Shown: one piece after another, positions 18,027 through 26,607 of the stretch
How the letters are laid out: each line of letters opens with the position of its first letter
How positions within the stretch are numbered: position 1 is the stretch's first letter
Assembly: GCF_000802245.2 (NCBI RefSeq)
Contig: NZ_CP021080.1
Span: 4,774,001-4,838,000, forward strand
Direction: 5' to 3'
DNA length: 64,000 bases
Source: Streptomyces pluripotens
GTDB lineage: Bacteria; Actinomycetota; Actinomycetes; Streptomycetales; Streptomycetaceae
Program-made: the position numbers and the translations under genes
The notes under the pieces: generated by a model
The model's input: only the letters and a program-made list of their open reading frames with translations
The model's database searches: none
What the model was told of the DNA's origin: nothing

Positions 18027-18720
18027 TCAGAGCTTGCGGGCGCGGATCAGCAGGGTGGTAGGCCAGTGGCCCATGCGGGGGTCGTGGAACTCCTGGGCCG
18101 AGGTGAGCCAGAAGCCCGCCTGGCTGAGGTGCTTCTCCCACCGGTCCGTGGAGAACTCCCAACGGGCGATGGGAAGCCGAGTGCGGTCGGGAAGAGTGAC
18201 GTGGTCGCGACGAGGCCGGTCGTCACCCGAGGGGCTTCGGCCGCCACGTTGCGGGTGCGGAACGGAGAAGGTGAGCACCCGGCCGGGCGTGAGGCGCTGG
18301 GCGATGGCCGGGAGCAGGAGCTCGGGGGCGCCGAGACCGATGGCTCCGAAGACTGAGTAGATCGCGTCGAACTGCTCGTCGGAGGCGTGCAGGTAGTGCA
18401 GGGCGTGACCGGCGACGAAGGTGAGGTTGTTCAGCCGTCCGTAGTGGGAGCGGGCGCGGCGGACCTGGAGGCCGACCAGGTCGACGCCGGTGACGTGGGC
18501 GCCGTGTCGGGTGGCGAGGTGGGCGGCGTTGTGGCCGGGGCCGCAGCCGAGTTCCAGCAGTCGCTTGCCGCGCAGGTCGGGGCCGAGGGCGTCGGCTCCG
18601 GGTCCTTGGCCGGGGTCTCGTGGTCCATTCCATCCGGGCGGGTACGGAGAGGGGTTCGGCGAGTCCGGCGGCGGTGCGCTGGGCGGCGTGGGCATGCCAC
18701 GGGGATGCCTGGGCGAGCAC
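18027..18720 (-). pseudogene. Class I SAM-dependent methyltransferase, frameshifted
   Basis: The family start VLAQASPWHAHAAQ ... MEWTTR is read from the GTG at 18720, 1 base after the upstream stop. The methyltransferase core (PGQGPGADALG, LLELGCGPGHNAAHLA, then VTGVDLV) is in a different frame. One extra base in the GGGG run at 18612-18615 (plus strand) would explain it: removing one restores TTRPGQGPGADAL. Motif I is intact. It is either a true +1 mutation or a sequencing error. Length would be about 230 residues. Substrate unknown. Confidence 0.75.
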
Positions 18721-18721
18721 G

Positions 18722-19633
18722 TCAGATCTCCAGGAGGTGGAGGACGTCGGTGAGGTGGCGGCGGACGGCCTTGATGTAGGCGGGGTCGGTAGCCGGGTCG
18801 TTGATCCAGCGGATGGACTGCTCCATGAACCACTCGACGGCCCACATGCGGTGCCAGCCCAGGGCCCAGTGTTCGGCGGTGAGCCCGCCGCGCGGGGCGA
18901 GGGCGTCAGGGGTACCGCCGGCGGTGACGTACTGCTCCAGGAAGACGCGCAGGCGTACGGGGTGCGGGGGCTCGATGGTGCCGTGCCAGCTGGCGAGGTC
19001 GAGCAGGCCGGGGCCGGTAAAGGCGCGAGCGAAGTCGAGTAGTCGCCACCCGCGATCACCGATGTGGAGGCTGGTGGGGTGGAACTCGGAGTGCACCCAG
19101 CCGAACGGTTCCAGCGTCGCTCCGGCCGAGCGGGCCTCGGCGGCCTGGGCGATACGGTCGAGCGCGTCCTCGACGTCGTCGGCGTCCTGCCACCGATCGG
19201 CCTTGCGGAGCCGTTCGAGATGCTCAAGCGCCGTGGCTGGCAGCGTCCGCAGCCGGTTCTGGTCGAGGACGGGCAAGGGCGGAGCCGTACGGGTGCCGTG
19301 CAGGATCACGGCCGCGGCGACGCCGTCGAGGTCGTCGGCCTCGCGGACGGACGGTCCGAGGTCCTCCATGAGCATGCCGAGCCAGCCGTCCAGGACGGCG
19401 GAGGCGTGGACCTGGGGGACGGGTACGCCGAGGGTGTGGGCCAGGCGGAGGGTCTGGTCCTCGCTGTCGAAGGGCTTCTTGGCGTACTTGAAGATGGCCG
19501 TGGAGCCGTCGGGGAAGGCCACGCGCTCGACGCCGGACATGGACCACACGCGCACCTCCTCCCGTACGGCGGTGGTCTGGCCGGTCGCGGTGAGCAGGTT
19601 GTCGAGGAGTTCGGCGCTGGGGTTCGTGGTCAC
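18722..19633 (-). CDS. APH/choline-kinase-fold phosphotransferase with altered catalytic loop
   Basis: 303 residues. The fold is shown by STAIFKYAKK (nucleotide-binding lysine), MEDLGPSV and the C-terminal helical lobe. The catalytic loop reads WVHSEFHPTSLHI, where active family members have H-G-D-x-x-x-x-N. The aspartate is replaced by glutamate and the asparagine by serine, and the metal-binding DFG region is LLDFARAF. It may act on an unusual substrate or be a pseudokinase. It is second in the leftward operon and nearly abuts the methyltransferase. Confidence 0.7.
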   Translation of the reverse strand: MTTNPSAELLDNLLTATGQTTAVREEVRVWSMSGVERVAFPDGSTAIFKYAKKPFDSEDQTLRLAHTLGVPVPQVHASAVLDGWLGMLMEDLGPSVREADDLDGVAAAVILHGTRTAPPLPVLDQNRLRTLPATALEHLERLRKADRWQDADDVEDALDRIAQAAEARSAGATLEPFGWVHSEFHPTSLHIGDRGWRLLDFARAFTGPGLLDLASWHGTIEPPHPVRLRVFLEQYVTAGGTPDALAPRGGLTAEHWALGWHRMWAVEWFMEQSIRWINDPATDPAYIKAVRRHLTDVLHLLEI

Positions 19634-19709
19634 AGGAGGGCTCCGGGGAGATGGTGGCGTCCGGGGCGGGCGAGAGATACCGGCCCGTCCCGGAGCCTGA
19701 TCGGGTGGG

Positions 19710-20459
19710 TTACGCGGCGGGGTTCACTCGGTGGGCGTAGACCTGCTCGATCCAGCCCGCCTTGAAGGCCGCGAGGTCGTCACGGAAGTTCGCCATCGAG
19801 GCACCGTAGGGCGCGACCACGCCGCCGGACTGGTCCGGCACGGACTGGCACCCATGCACGAGCCGGCCGCCGAGCGCCGCGTGGGCCTTGATGGACTCGA
19901 TCCGGCGGTGCTCGTTGAACCAGCCGCCGTGGTAGACCTCGTCGAGCATCCCGCCCATCTCGTCGTCCAGGTCGAAGACGACGGACGTGGCGGCGGGGAA
20001 GAACCAGCACGGGCCGACGTTGGAGATGTGCCCGTCCAGCTCGACCTTGTTGAGCGCCATGAGCGTGGCCGCCTCGCGGAGCATCCGCAGGTGGTCGGCG
20101 GTGATCTGCGGCAGGCCGAGGCTGGCCAGGTGCTCCTCGCGGAAGAGGTACGCGTACACCTCGTACGCGGTGGCCAGGACGCGGGACGCGTCGGACGTGG
20201 ACTCGCTGTGCTGCTTGATGAAGTCGAGCGCGAGCTGCTCGACCGCGCTCTCGGTCGTCTCGTCCACGTCCAGGAGCTGGGACTTGACCAGCTCCCAGTC
20301 GGCGACGAGCCAGGTGTTCGACTCGAAGCGGAAGAAGTACTCGGCCGGGTCGATGGTGATGCGCCGGCCGTCGACCTGGATGCCGGGCAGGCGGCTCCAG
20401 CGCGGGTCGAACGCCTCGGGCAGCTCGACCGTGATGGCCGTGGTGTCGATGGTGGTCAC
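19710..20459 (-). CDS. Conserved-looking protein of unknown function
   Basis: 249 residues from the GTG at 20459; a ggag site lies about 6 bases upstream and nothing coding-like precedes it. Features: ITIDPAEYFFRFESNTWLVA near the N-terminus, acidic helical middle (DVDETTESAVEQLALDFI), and GPCWFFPAATSVVFDLDDEM. No signal peptide or membrane segment. It is the first gene of the leftward operon opposite the XRE regulator, so it is probably controlled by it. Function not assigned. Confidence 0.55.
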   Translation of the reverse strand: MTTIDTTAITVELPEAFDPRWSRLPGIQVDGRRITIDPAEYFFRFESNTWLVADWELVKSQLLDVDETTESAVEQLALDFIKQHSESTSDASRVLATAYEVYAYLFREEHLASLGLPQITADHLRMLREAATLMALNKVELDGHISNVGPCWFFPAATSVVFDLDDEMGGMLDEVYHGGWFNEHRRIESIKAHAALGGRLVHGCQSVPDQSGGVVAPYGASMANFRDDLAAFKAGWIEQVYAHRVNPAA

Positions 20460-20485
20460 CGTGTCTCCGTCTCTGATTGGCCGGT

Positions 20486-20507
20486 CTCGGGCACAGGAAT
20501 GCCCGAG
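20486..20507. promoter_or_regulatory. Inverted repeat in the divergent control region
   Basis: ctcgggca / tgcccgag with a 6-base loop lies 27 bases upstream of the minus-strand start at 20459. The 223-base gap between the two divergent genes should hold both promoters. This repeat may be an operator or a leader hairpin. Confidence 0.4.
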
Positions 20508-20682
20508 CCTGGTGTGGGCGTACGGAACTTCGGGGTGCCGCCTGGACCAAGGGGGAGCCTGGATCACGGTCGCGCCGTTCCGGGCGGCTACTGATAAGTG
20601 AACCGGTGGTCACGCTCAGTGGGTACGGTGGAAGGCAGTTGAAGCGGTATACGCGGTTTACAGCTCCAGGGTGGAGGCGATC

Positions 20683-22038
20683 GTGACGGCGCAGAGAGAA
20701 CCCAACTCCCGTCTGCGCGACGCCATTGAGGCGGTCGGCTGCACCTACGAGGCTTTCGCCAGAGACGTGCGGCGCATCGCCGCCGAGAACGGCGAGATCC
20801 TCCAGACCAATAAGTCGGCCATCTCGCACTGGGTGAACGGCACCCGTGCCCCTTCGGGCCGGGTAGGCCAGTACCTGGCCGAGGCGCTATCCCGCAGAGC
20901 GGGGCGCACGGTCACCCAGACCGAGATCGGCCTCCAGGCCGGTGATGACGAAGAGCCAGCGGAATCCGACCCTGTCCTCGCGGTCACCGACCTGGGCCGC
21001 GCCGACGTCGAGCGCCGCCGCTTCCTCGCCATCGCGGCCTTCACCACCGCCGGCGTCGCCATGCCGCTCGGCTACGACCACGAAGCCACCGCCCGCATGC
21101 TCCGCGCCCGCACCGGCACGTCCATGGTCGGGGCAGAGGACGTGGACGTCGTACGGCAGATCACGGCGGCCTTCAGCGCCGCCGACGAGCGCCTCGGCGG
21201 CGGGCACGGCCTGACCACCGTCACCGCGTACCTCGCCGACACCGCCGCCCCCATGCTGCGCGGACGCTTCCCCAGCGAAGGCTTACGCTGGGCCGCCTTC
21301 GGCGCCGTCGCCGAACTCGCCTACCTCGCTGGGTGGAAGCACCACGACCTCGGCCAGGAAGGCGCCGCCCAGCGCTACTACCAGGTCGGCTACAAGCTCG
21401 CCTGCGAAGCCGACCCCCACGGCCACGCAGCCTGGGTGATGCGCGCCCTCGCCCACCAGGCCCTGAGCCTCAAACAGCCCCACCACTGCGTCGACCTCGT
21501 TGAAGGCGCCCTGCGACGCGGTCTCGGCCACGTCGACGGCCAGACCGAGGCCCTCCTCCACATCACTCACGCCCGCGCCTACGCCGCCACCGACGAGAAT
21601 TCGTCGGCCGCACGCGCCCTGCTCGCCGCCGAGGACGCCCTCCTCCGTGACGACGGCCCTCAGCCCAGCTACTCCCGCGTGAGCGGCCCGGCCGCCGGCA
21701 CCGTGGCCAGCCACACCGCCCGCACCCTGACCGACCTCGCGGACCACATCGGCACCGAACAGCAGCACCGCGACGCCCTCACCCGCTGGGACCCCGAGAA
21801 GTACAAGCGCGTCCACGCCCTCACCCACGCCGACCTCGGCGACAGCCTCGCCGCTCAGGCCCGCGCAGACGAGGCCGTCGCCGCCTGGACCCAGGCCCTG
21901 GTCCTCATGGAGGGCATGACCTCCGACCGGACCCGTAAGGCAATCACCTCAATCCGCTCCACGCTCGCGGTCTACCAGCGCCGCCGCGTTCCCGGTGCTG
22001 CCGATCTCGCACGCCGCGCCCGCGAGGCCCTCGCCTAA
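20683..22038 (+). CDS. XRE-type regulator with TPR-like sensory domain
   Basis: 451 residues from the GTG at 20683, set by ggagg 6 bases upstream. The N-terminal helix-turn-helix covers about residues 8-75 (NKSAISHWVNGTRAPSGRV). A short linker leads to RRRFLAIAAFTTAGVA, a hydrophobic segment resembling a Tat-like motif but internal, then repeated helical pairs of TPR type to the end. Such proteins head accessory operons in Streptomyces. It heads the rightward set with NUDIX and 22573-23034 and faces the leftward operon. Confidence 0.8.
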   Translation: MTAQREPNSRLRDAIEAVGCTYEAFARDVRRIAAENGEILQTNKSAISHWVNGTRAPSGRVGQYLAEALSRRAGRTVTQTEIGLQAGDDEEPAESDPVLAVTDLGRADVERRRFLAIAAFTTAGVAMPLGYDHEATARMLRARTGTSMVGAEDVDVVRQITAAFSAADERLGGGHGLTTVTAYLADTAAPMLRGRFPSEGLRWAAFGAVAELAYLAGWKHHDLGQEGAAQRYYQVGYKLACEADPHGHAAWVMRALAHQALSLKQPHHCVDLVEGALRRGLGHVDGQTEALLHITHARAYAATDENSSAARALLAAEDALLRDDGPQPSYSRVSGPAAGTVASHTARTLTDLADHIGTEQQHRDALTRWDPEKYKRVHALTHADLGDSLAAQARADEAVAAWTQALVLMEGMTSDRTRKAITSIRSTLAVYQRRRVPGAADLARRAREALA

Positions 22039-22072
22039 CATGCCCAACAACCCGCCCGACGAAGGGAACACC

Positions 22073-22576
22073 GTGACCCAGCAGACCGACGACCAGCCGA
22101 AGGCCCTCAAGCCGGCGCTCGAATCGATGACCCTGCTGGTCGCCGCGGTCATCGTCCATGACAAGGCCACCAACCGCGTCGTCCTCCTCCAGCGCAGCGA
22201 GAACGCCAAGTTCGCCCAGGGCATGTGGGACCTCCCCGTTGGCAAGAGTGAACCGGGCGAACCGATCACCGAGACGGCCGTCCGCGAGCTCTACGAGGAG
22301 ACCGGCCTCACGGTGAAGCCCGAGTCCCTCAAGGTCGCCCACATCATCCACGGTGCCTGGGGCGTCGAGGCCCCCAACGGCTTCCTCACGGTCGTCTTCG
22401 CCGCCCACGAATGGACTGGCGAACCCGAGAACCGCGAACCCCGCAAGCACTCTCAGGTCCGCTGGGTCGACGCCAACGCCATCCCCGAAGCCTTCGTCGA
22501 CACCACCGCCAGAGCCCTCCACCATTACCTGAATGACGGCTCGGAGGTCTCGCTGGACGGCTGGTCGGCAGCGTGA
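22073..22576 (+). CDS. NUDIX hydrolase
   Basis: 167 residues from the GTG at 22073, with gaaggga just upstream; the in-frame ATG at 22040 is the alternative. A complete NUDIX box G-x5-E-x7-R-E-L-x-E-E-T-G-L begins at GKSEPGE. It hydrolyses nucleoside diphosphate-linked compounds. It overlaps the next gene by 4 bases. In pSAM2 the transfer-immunity protein Pif is also a NUDIX protein, so a Pif-like role in this element is possible; a small-molecule role with the divergent operon is equally likely. Confidence 0.8.
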   Translation: MTQQTDDQPKALKPALESMTLLVAAVIVHDKATNRVVLLQRSENAKFAQGMWDLPVGKSEPGEPITETAVRELYEETGLTVKPESLKVAHIIHGAWGVEAPNGFLTVVFAAHEWTGEPENREPRKHSQVRWVDANAIPEAFVDTTARALHHYLNDGSEVSLDGWSAA

Positions 22577-23034
22577 GCATCACGCTGCTCCACCTCATAT
22601 CCAAGGACCCGCACTTTTCGCCTGCGCCCGCTGCGAGCGAGGCTGCGCAAGCCCGGCTACGACAACTGGTTCCTGAGGCGTTGGGCGGTTACGACGTCTG
22701 GGACATCCCCGGCACAGCCTTCATTGATCCCGGGGAGAACTGGTGTGGTGTCCGGTGCCCCGTATGCGGCTCCGACATCGAAGACTGGTGGGGCGACGCG
22801 ATGGACACGGCGGCCCTTCCGGACGGCTATTTCGACGCGCTTACCGTGACGATGCCCTGTTGCTCTGCCCAGACGGACTTGAACGCCCTCGACTACGTCG
22901 AGGCTGCGGGTTTCGCCAGGTACAGCCTCGTCACCACAGACCCAGAATGCGAGCTGCCACTATCACCAGCCAGCATCCAGGCGCTGGAGGACCTCCTGGG
23001 CACGGACCTGCGACAGGTCATCGCCCGGTACTGA
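22573..23034 (+). CDS. Hypothetical Cys-containing protein
   Basis: 153 residues, GTG overlapping the NUDIX stop. GVRCPVCGSDIEDWWGDAMD with the later MPCCSAQTDLNALD supplies two CxxC-like pairs that could form a zinc ribbon. The middle stretch is acidic and Trp-rich. Small acidic Zn-ribbon proteins of this look are common in immunity-gene clusters; the assignment is tentative. Confidence 0.55.
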   Translation: MSITLLHLISKDPHFSPAPAASEAAQARLRQLVPEALGGYDVWDIPGTAFIDPGENWCGVRCPVCGSDIEDWWGDAMDTAALPDGYFDALTVTMPCCSAQTDLNALDYVEAAGFARYSLVTTDPECELPLSPASIQALEDLLGTDLRQVIARY

Positions 23035-23052
23035 CGTCAAGCGCTGGCTTCG

Positions 23053-23595
23053 CTATGCAGGGCTGCTCGGAAACAGAGGCTCGTACGGCAGGTGATCGTC
23101 GTCCGGTACGCGCGGCACGTAGTCCGGGGCCGTGCGTGCAGCCACAGCCAGCAGGCGAGCGGCAGCCTCCTCCTCGGCGATGGAGGCAAGCCCGAGGGCG
23201 TGCAGAAGGCGGTCGCGTTCGGCGTCGAAGTCCGGGTGGTCGGCCCGAAGGTCCGAGCCACGCTCGCTGATCGCGAAGCTCTTTGCCAGGTCGCGCCAGA
23301 AGGGCAGTACGGCGATGAGTGTGATGGCCTCGACGAGGTCGGCGCCGATCAACGTGGCCTGGCCCCCCGAGTCGGCGTACAGGACGGGCCTCTCCTCGGC
23401 CTCAGCCTCCCCGCACAGGTAGTACGTGCCGCCGGCGCCGCAGCCGGCTATCGGGTGTAGGGGGATCCTGGTAGGAAGAGCAAGTTGCTCGATGGGATCC
23501 CGGCGCTCGACGTCGAAATCGCCAGGCCAGGCGAGCGCGGTAGCAAGGAAAGGCTCCTGCTCGATCCGGCGGAGTAGATCGTCTGATGCGGTCAT
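23053..23595 (-). CDS. Hypothetical immunity-like protein
   Basis: 180 residues, ATG start. GCGAGGTYYLCGEAEAEERP and VLYADSGGQATLIGADLVEA are distinctive. The second half is helical and acidic and ends in a Pro-rich tail. A degenerate copy of the middle of this gene is present at about 31190-31326. Its single-gene, leftward placement among CbrC- and CPCC-like genes suggests a toxin-immunity role, which is inferred. Confidence 0.55.
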   Translation of the reverse strand: MTASDDLLRRIEQEPFLATALAWPGDFDVERRDPIEQLALPTRIPLHPIAGCGAGGTYYLCGEAEAEERPVLYADSGGQATLIGADLVEAITLIAVLPFWRDLAKSFAISERGSDLRADHPDFDAERDRLLHALGLASIAEEEAAARLLAVAARTAPDYVPRVPDDDHLPYEPLFPSSPA

Positions 23596-23692
23596 GGGAC
23601 GGAACGTAACAGCGCCCTCGGACGTCTGGTGCGGCTGGCCTGCTGATCGACGCTAAAGCGGTGCTGTCAGTGGGGCGTGGCACAGTTCGGCC

Positions 23693-24049
23693 ATGAGCTA
23701 CGACCTGGCGGTGTGGGAAGGCAGCAAGCCGGCTGACGATGTGATCGCGGGCGAGGTCCTCACCCAGCTGTACGACCGCTACATCGACACGGAGGAAGAG
23801 TTTCCACCGTCACCGCGTATCGCGGAGTACGTTGCTGGGCTCTTGGCGCGATGGGTGGATCTCACGGAGGACGAGGAGGACACCTCCCCCTGGTCGACGG
23901 GGCCGTTGATCGGCGAGGCGTCCGGGCCGTTCATCTACTTCCCGATGCGATACAGCATGGCCGAGGAGGCTTCGGCCTACGCCGCCGATCTCGCGGCATC
24001 GATGGGGCTCGTTTGCTATGACCCGCAGGCTCGGCTGCTGCGGCCGTGA
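23693..24049 (+). CDS. Small immunity-like protein
   Basis: 118 residues beginning MSYDLAVWEGSKPADD, a start shared by many small acidic proteins in polymorphic-toxin immunity clusters. The middle has DLTEDEEDTSPWSTGP and the end an aromatic Gly-rich segment. No enzymatic motif. The gene stands alone between the divergent neighbour and cbrC-like gene. Confidence 0.55.
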   Translation: MSYDLAVWEGSKPADDVIAGEVLTQLYDRYIDTEEEFPPSPRIAEYVAGLLARWVDLTEDEEDTSPWSTGPLIGEASGPFIYFPMRYSMAEEASAYAADLAASMGLVCYDPQARLLRP

Positions 24050-24115
24050 CCGCCTTCGGACCGAGGGCGGGTGCAGTCCGGCACGACCTTCCTGTACGCA
24101 GGTAGCGTGACTGGC

Positions 24116-24652
24116 ATGTCCGAGGAGTTGCCCGGTTTTCACTACCACCCCGACCCCTTGGCGACCGGGGCGGTCGTTGAGTCCAGCACGACGTGCCTCT
24201 GCTGCGGGAGGGCGCGGGGGTTCATCTACACGGGCCCGGTGTACGCGGTCGAGGAACTTTCCAACCTGCTGTGCCCGTGGTGCATCGCGGATGGCAGCGC
24301 GGCCGCGAAGTACGACGCGCACTTCATCGGTGACCCGGTAGGAGACGATGTCCCGCTTGAGGTCGTGATGTCCGTCGACGCGTGTACGCCGGGCTTCTCC
24401 TCCTGGCAGGACCCGCAGTGGTTCTTCCACTGCGGTGATGGTGCGGCGTTCCTGGGGGCGGTCGGGATGGCCGAGCTGGCCATGTTCCCGGATGCCCTGC
24501 AGGCGCTGCGCAGCGAGGTTGGCGCGTGGGGGTGGTCTGCCGAGGCGGTGGAGAGCTATCTGGGTGCTCTGGACAAGGACAGTCAGCCCACGGGCTACCT
24601 CTTCATGTGCCGCACGTGCGGCCGATACATGGCGTACGCGGACTTCACGTAG
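24116..24652 (+). CDS. CbrC-family protein (colicin-tolerance type)
   Basis: 178 residues from ATG 24116. FHYHPDPLATGAVV, then TTCLCCGRARGFIYTGPVYA, LLCPWCIADGSAAAKYDAHF and the C-terminal YLFMCRTCGRYMAYADF define the CbrC/UPF0167 family with three CxxC zinc-binding pairs. Escherichia coli CbrC is linked to colicin E2 tolerance. In polymorphic-toxin surveys CbrC-like domains occur as immunity proteins. Supports reading this stretch as an orphan immunity cluster. Confidence 0.8.
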   Translation: MSEELPGFHYHPDPLATGAVVESSTTCLCCGRARGFIYTGPVYAVEELSNLLCPWCIADGSAAAKYDAHFIGDPVGDDVPLEVVMSVDACTPGFSSWQDPQWFFHCGDGAAFLGAVGMAELAMFPDALQALRSEVGAWGWSAEAVESYLGALDKDSQPTGYLFMCRTCGRYMAYADFT

Positions 24653-24669
24653 CCGCAGTCAGGCGGCTG

Positions 24670-25299
24670 CTACGGCCGGGTCCAGCCGTTGGCGAACTCG
24701 CACTGGAGGTCCGTCCAGCGGCGCTGTTCGGCGGGGGTGTAGCTGGGGTAGCCGAGGCGCCCCACGCCCGTGACCCACTCGTCCCAGAGGCCGTCGGGCT
24801 CCGTGAAGCGGTCGGCGTGGCGGGTACCGAGGAGGGCGTCGAGGCGGAGGAGGGCGCCCAGGGCGGCGGGCTGGTCGTAGTGGAGGTCGGTGCAGGGGAG
24901 GTAGCGGTCGAGGTAGGCGGTGAGGATCTCAGCGTCGGCGTGTGTGTCGAAGCGGGCCAAGGCGAAGCAGTAGGCGCCGCCGGAATAGCAGACCTCGCTG
25001 GCCAGGAGCAGGTCGCCGATGCGTGCTCGGAACTGTTCGCGGCGGTCGACGCCGATCAGCCAGCTGGCGGTGAGACGCGAGCGCCATTCGTACCCGAGGA
25101 GGGCTTCCAGTTCCTCGTCGTTGATCGCGGCGGCGTCAGCGATCAGATGCCGGGTAAAGCGTGTGGTGTGCCACCACCGGGGGCCCAGGAACCGCCCGCC
25201 GTTCAGTACGAGATAGCGCGGGAGGCCCCCGTACGTCCTCGTCACGTAGCTCTCGACCACATGGCCGTAGCCGACTTCCTCGGGGTGCTGGAACGGCAT
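24670..25299 (-). CDS. DUF6000-like protein
   Basis: 209 residues. The N-terminal YLVLNGGRFLGPRWWHTTRF, central EWRSRLTASWLIGVDRR and FALARFDTHADAEILTAYLD match a Streptomyces family I know as DUF6000. The gene starts 3 bases after the HEAT-repeat gene and forms an operon CPCC - HEAT - DUF6000 on the minus strand. Function unknown; immunity-like context. Confidence 0.65.
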   Translation of the reverse strand: MPFQHPEEVGYGHVVESYVTRTYGGLPRYLVLNGGRFLGPRWWHTTRFTRHLIADAAAINDEELEALLGYEWRSRLTASWLIGVDRREQFRARIGDLLLASEVCYSGGAYCFALARFDTHADAEILTAYLDRYLPCTDLHYDQPAALGALLRLDALLGTRHADRFTEPDGLWDEWVTGVGRLGYPSYTPAEQRRWTDLQCEFANGWTRP

Positions 25300-25302
25300 C
25301 GG

Positions 25303-26034
25303 TCACCTCTCCGGGTGCAGGTCGGTACGGTCGATCCAGGTGGGGGCGACGAAGATGTTGTCGCCGGTGGGGGCTTCGGAGGCTTCCAGCAGGGACCAGG
25401 TGCGGGACTCCTCGACCAGGTGCTCCCAGGGCGCAGTCCAGTCGAGTTCCCAGCCCAGGGCGGGGCCGGAGACGCCGTATGTGCCGCCGGCGTCCACGCG
25501 CCAGAACTGGGAGTAGAGGATCACCTGGGCGTGGTCGGCCAGGTCGTTGATGATCTCGGTGAAGTGGGCTGAAGGCCAGCCTGGGGCGTTGTCCGCAGTG
25601 GTGGGTCGTAGGCGCGCGGTGAGCGGCGGGACGACGGGGCTGCGTGCGCCGAGTTCGGTCAGGGCCCAGCGGATGCCGACGGGCTCGGTCCAGTCCGGTG
25701 GGGTCGCCCGTTCCAGACAGGCGCGGTAGGCGCGGCGTAGGGGCTCGATGGCGCCGTCGATCTCCAGGCTCGCCAGGGCCATGGCAGCCCATTCGCGGAC
25801 GGTCGGGTTGTCGCTGTCCAGCAGGCCGATGAGAGCGGGGCCGCAACGGGGATCGCCCACCTCCTCGAAGACCTCGATGGCGGTCAGCTGACCGAAGCCG
25901 CCGAGGGAACGCAGTCCGTCGATGACGGCGGGTATGGCGTCGGCGCCGATCCAGATCAGCTCCGCGCGGGCGTCGTAGGACTCCTCGGCCTTGCCGTCGA
26001 GCTGCTGGACGAGTGTCTCGATGCGGGAGGTCAT
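25303..26034 (-). CDS. HEAT-repeat protein
   Basis: 243 residues from the ATG at 26034, which overlaps the CPCC gene stop. Paired helices with GADAIPAVIDGLRSL, GDPRCGPALIGLLDSDNP and VREWAAMALASLEIDGAI are HEAT repeats over residues about 20-120. The C-terminal part is Trp-rich (GWELDWTAPWEHLVEESRTW). HEAT proteins of this size recur in immunity clusters as binding scaffolds. A degenerate copy of its N-terminus is present near 31330-31400. Confidence 0.65.
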   Translation of the reverse strand: MTSRIETLVQQLDGKAEESYDARAELIWIGADAIPAVIDGLRSLGGFGQLTAIEVFEEVGDPRCGPALIGLLDSDNPTVREWAAMALASLEIDGAIEPLRRAYRACLERATPPDWTEPVGIRWALTELGARSPVVPPLTARLRPTTADNAPGWPSAHFTEIINDLADHAQVILYSQFWRVDAGGTYGVSGPALGWELDWTAPWEHLVEESRTWSLLEASEAPTGDNIFVAPTWIDRTDLHPER

Positions 26035-26417
26035 GACGCGGAGTGATCCCGGCGCCAGAAAGCGGGGAGCCACCAGCAGAGAACCGAGCTGTCGTCGGGC
26101 CACGGGGCGCGGTCCTCGGCCGCCCAGTCCTCGAAGGAGTCCCGTGTCAGGTCGATGGGGCGCCAGGCGGGGTCGAGCGGCTCGTCCTCGGCGGGCGGGC
26201 GGACGAACCGGCGGCCGTGCTCGTCGCAGGCGCCGAAGTCCTGGTAGTTGCGCTGGGCCTCGATCAGGGAGACCTTGTTCGCCCCGCCGGCCATGGTGGG
26301 CCAGCGGAACTGGACCCCGTCGTCCTCCCAGAAGCAGACGGGGCAGATCTCGTACGAGCCGGGCATCGCGCTCAGCACGCGGTGTCCGCAGCACGGGCAG
26401 GGATAGGAGTCGCTCAC
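26031..26417 (-). CDS. CPCC-family cysteine-rich protein
   Basis: 128 residues from the GTG at 26417. YPCPCCGHRVLSAMPGSYEI, then CPVCFWEDDGVQFRWP, is the CPCC domain with two zinc-binding Cys pairs, a family reported in polymorphic-toxin immunity loci. NKVSLIEAQRNYQDFGACDE is also typical. First gene of a three-gene leftward operon. A decayed copy of its 3' part lies at about 31420-31545. Confidence 0.75.
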   Translation of the reverse strand: MSDSYPCPCCGHRVLSAMPGSYEICPVCFWEDDGVQFRWPTMAGGANKVSLIEAQRNYQDFGACDEHGRRFVRPPAEDEPLDPAWRPIDLTRDSFEDWAAEDRAPWPDDSSVLCWWLPAFWRRDHSAS

Positions 26418-26607
26418 CTGCGTAGTCTCGCGGCAGGTCCCGCCGGTGTGCCATGGGTTTCTCTGCCTCCGGGGTACCCGGTCAGTCCGCAGCCAGTCCG
26501 CAGGACACCCGTAAACGGCCGTCGGGAGCCAACGTATGCCAACGAGGAAATCCCTGGTCAGAGTCCTGGAGGGCACTCCACCGCAGGTCAGGATCGGGCT
26601 TCAGGTA

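Noticed and set aside
17446..22576. Small biosynthetic gene cluster for an antibiotic
   Set aside because: No synthase, ligase or precursor peptide is visible. The enzymes alone do not support a product class.
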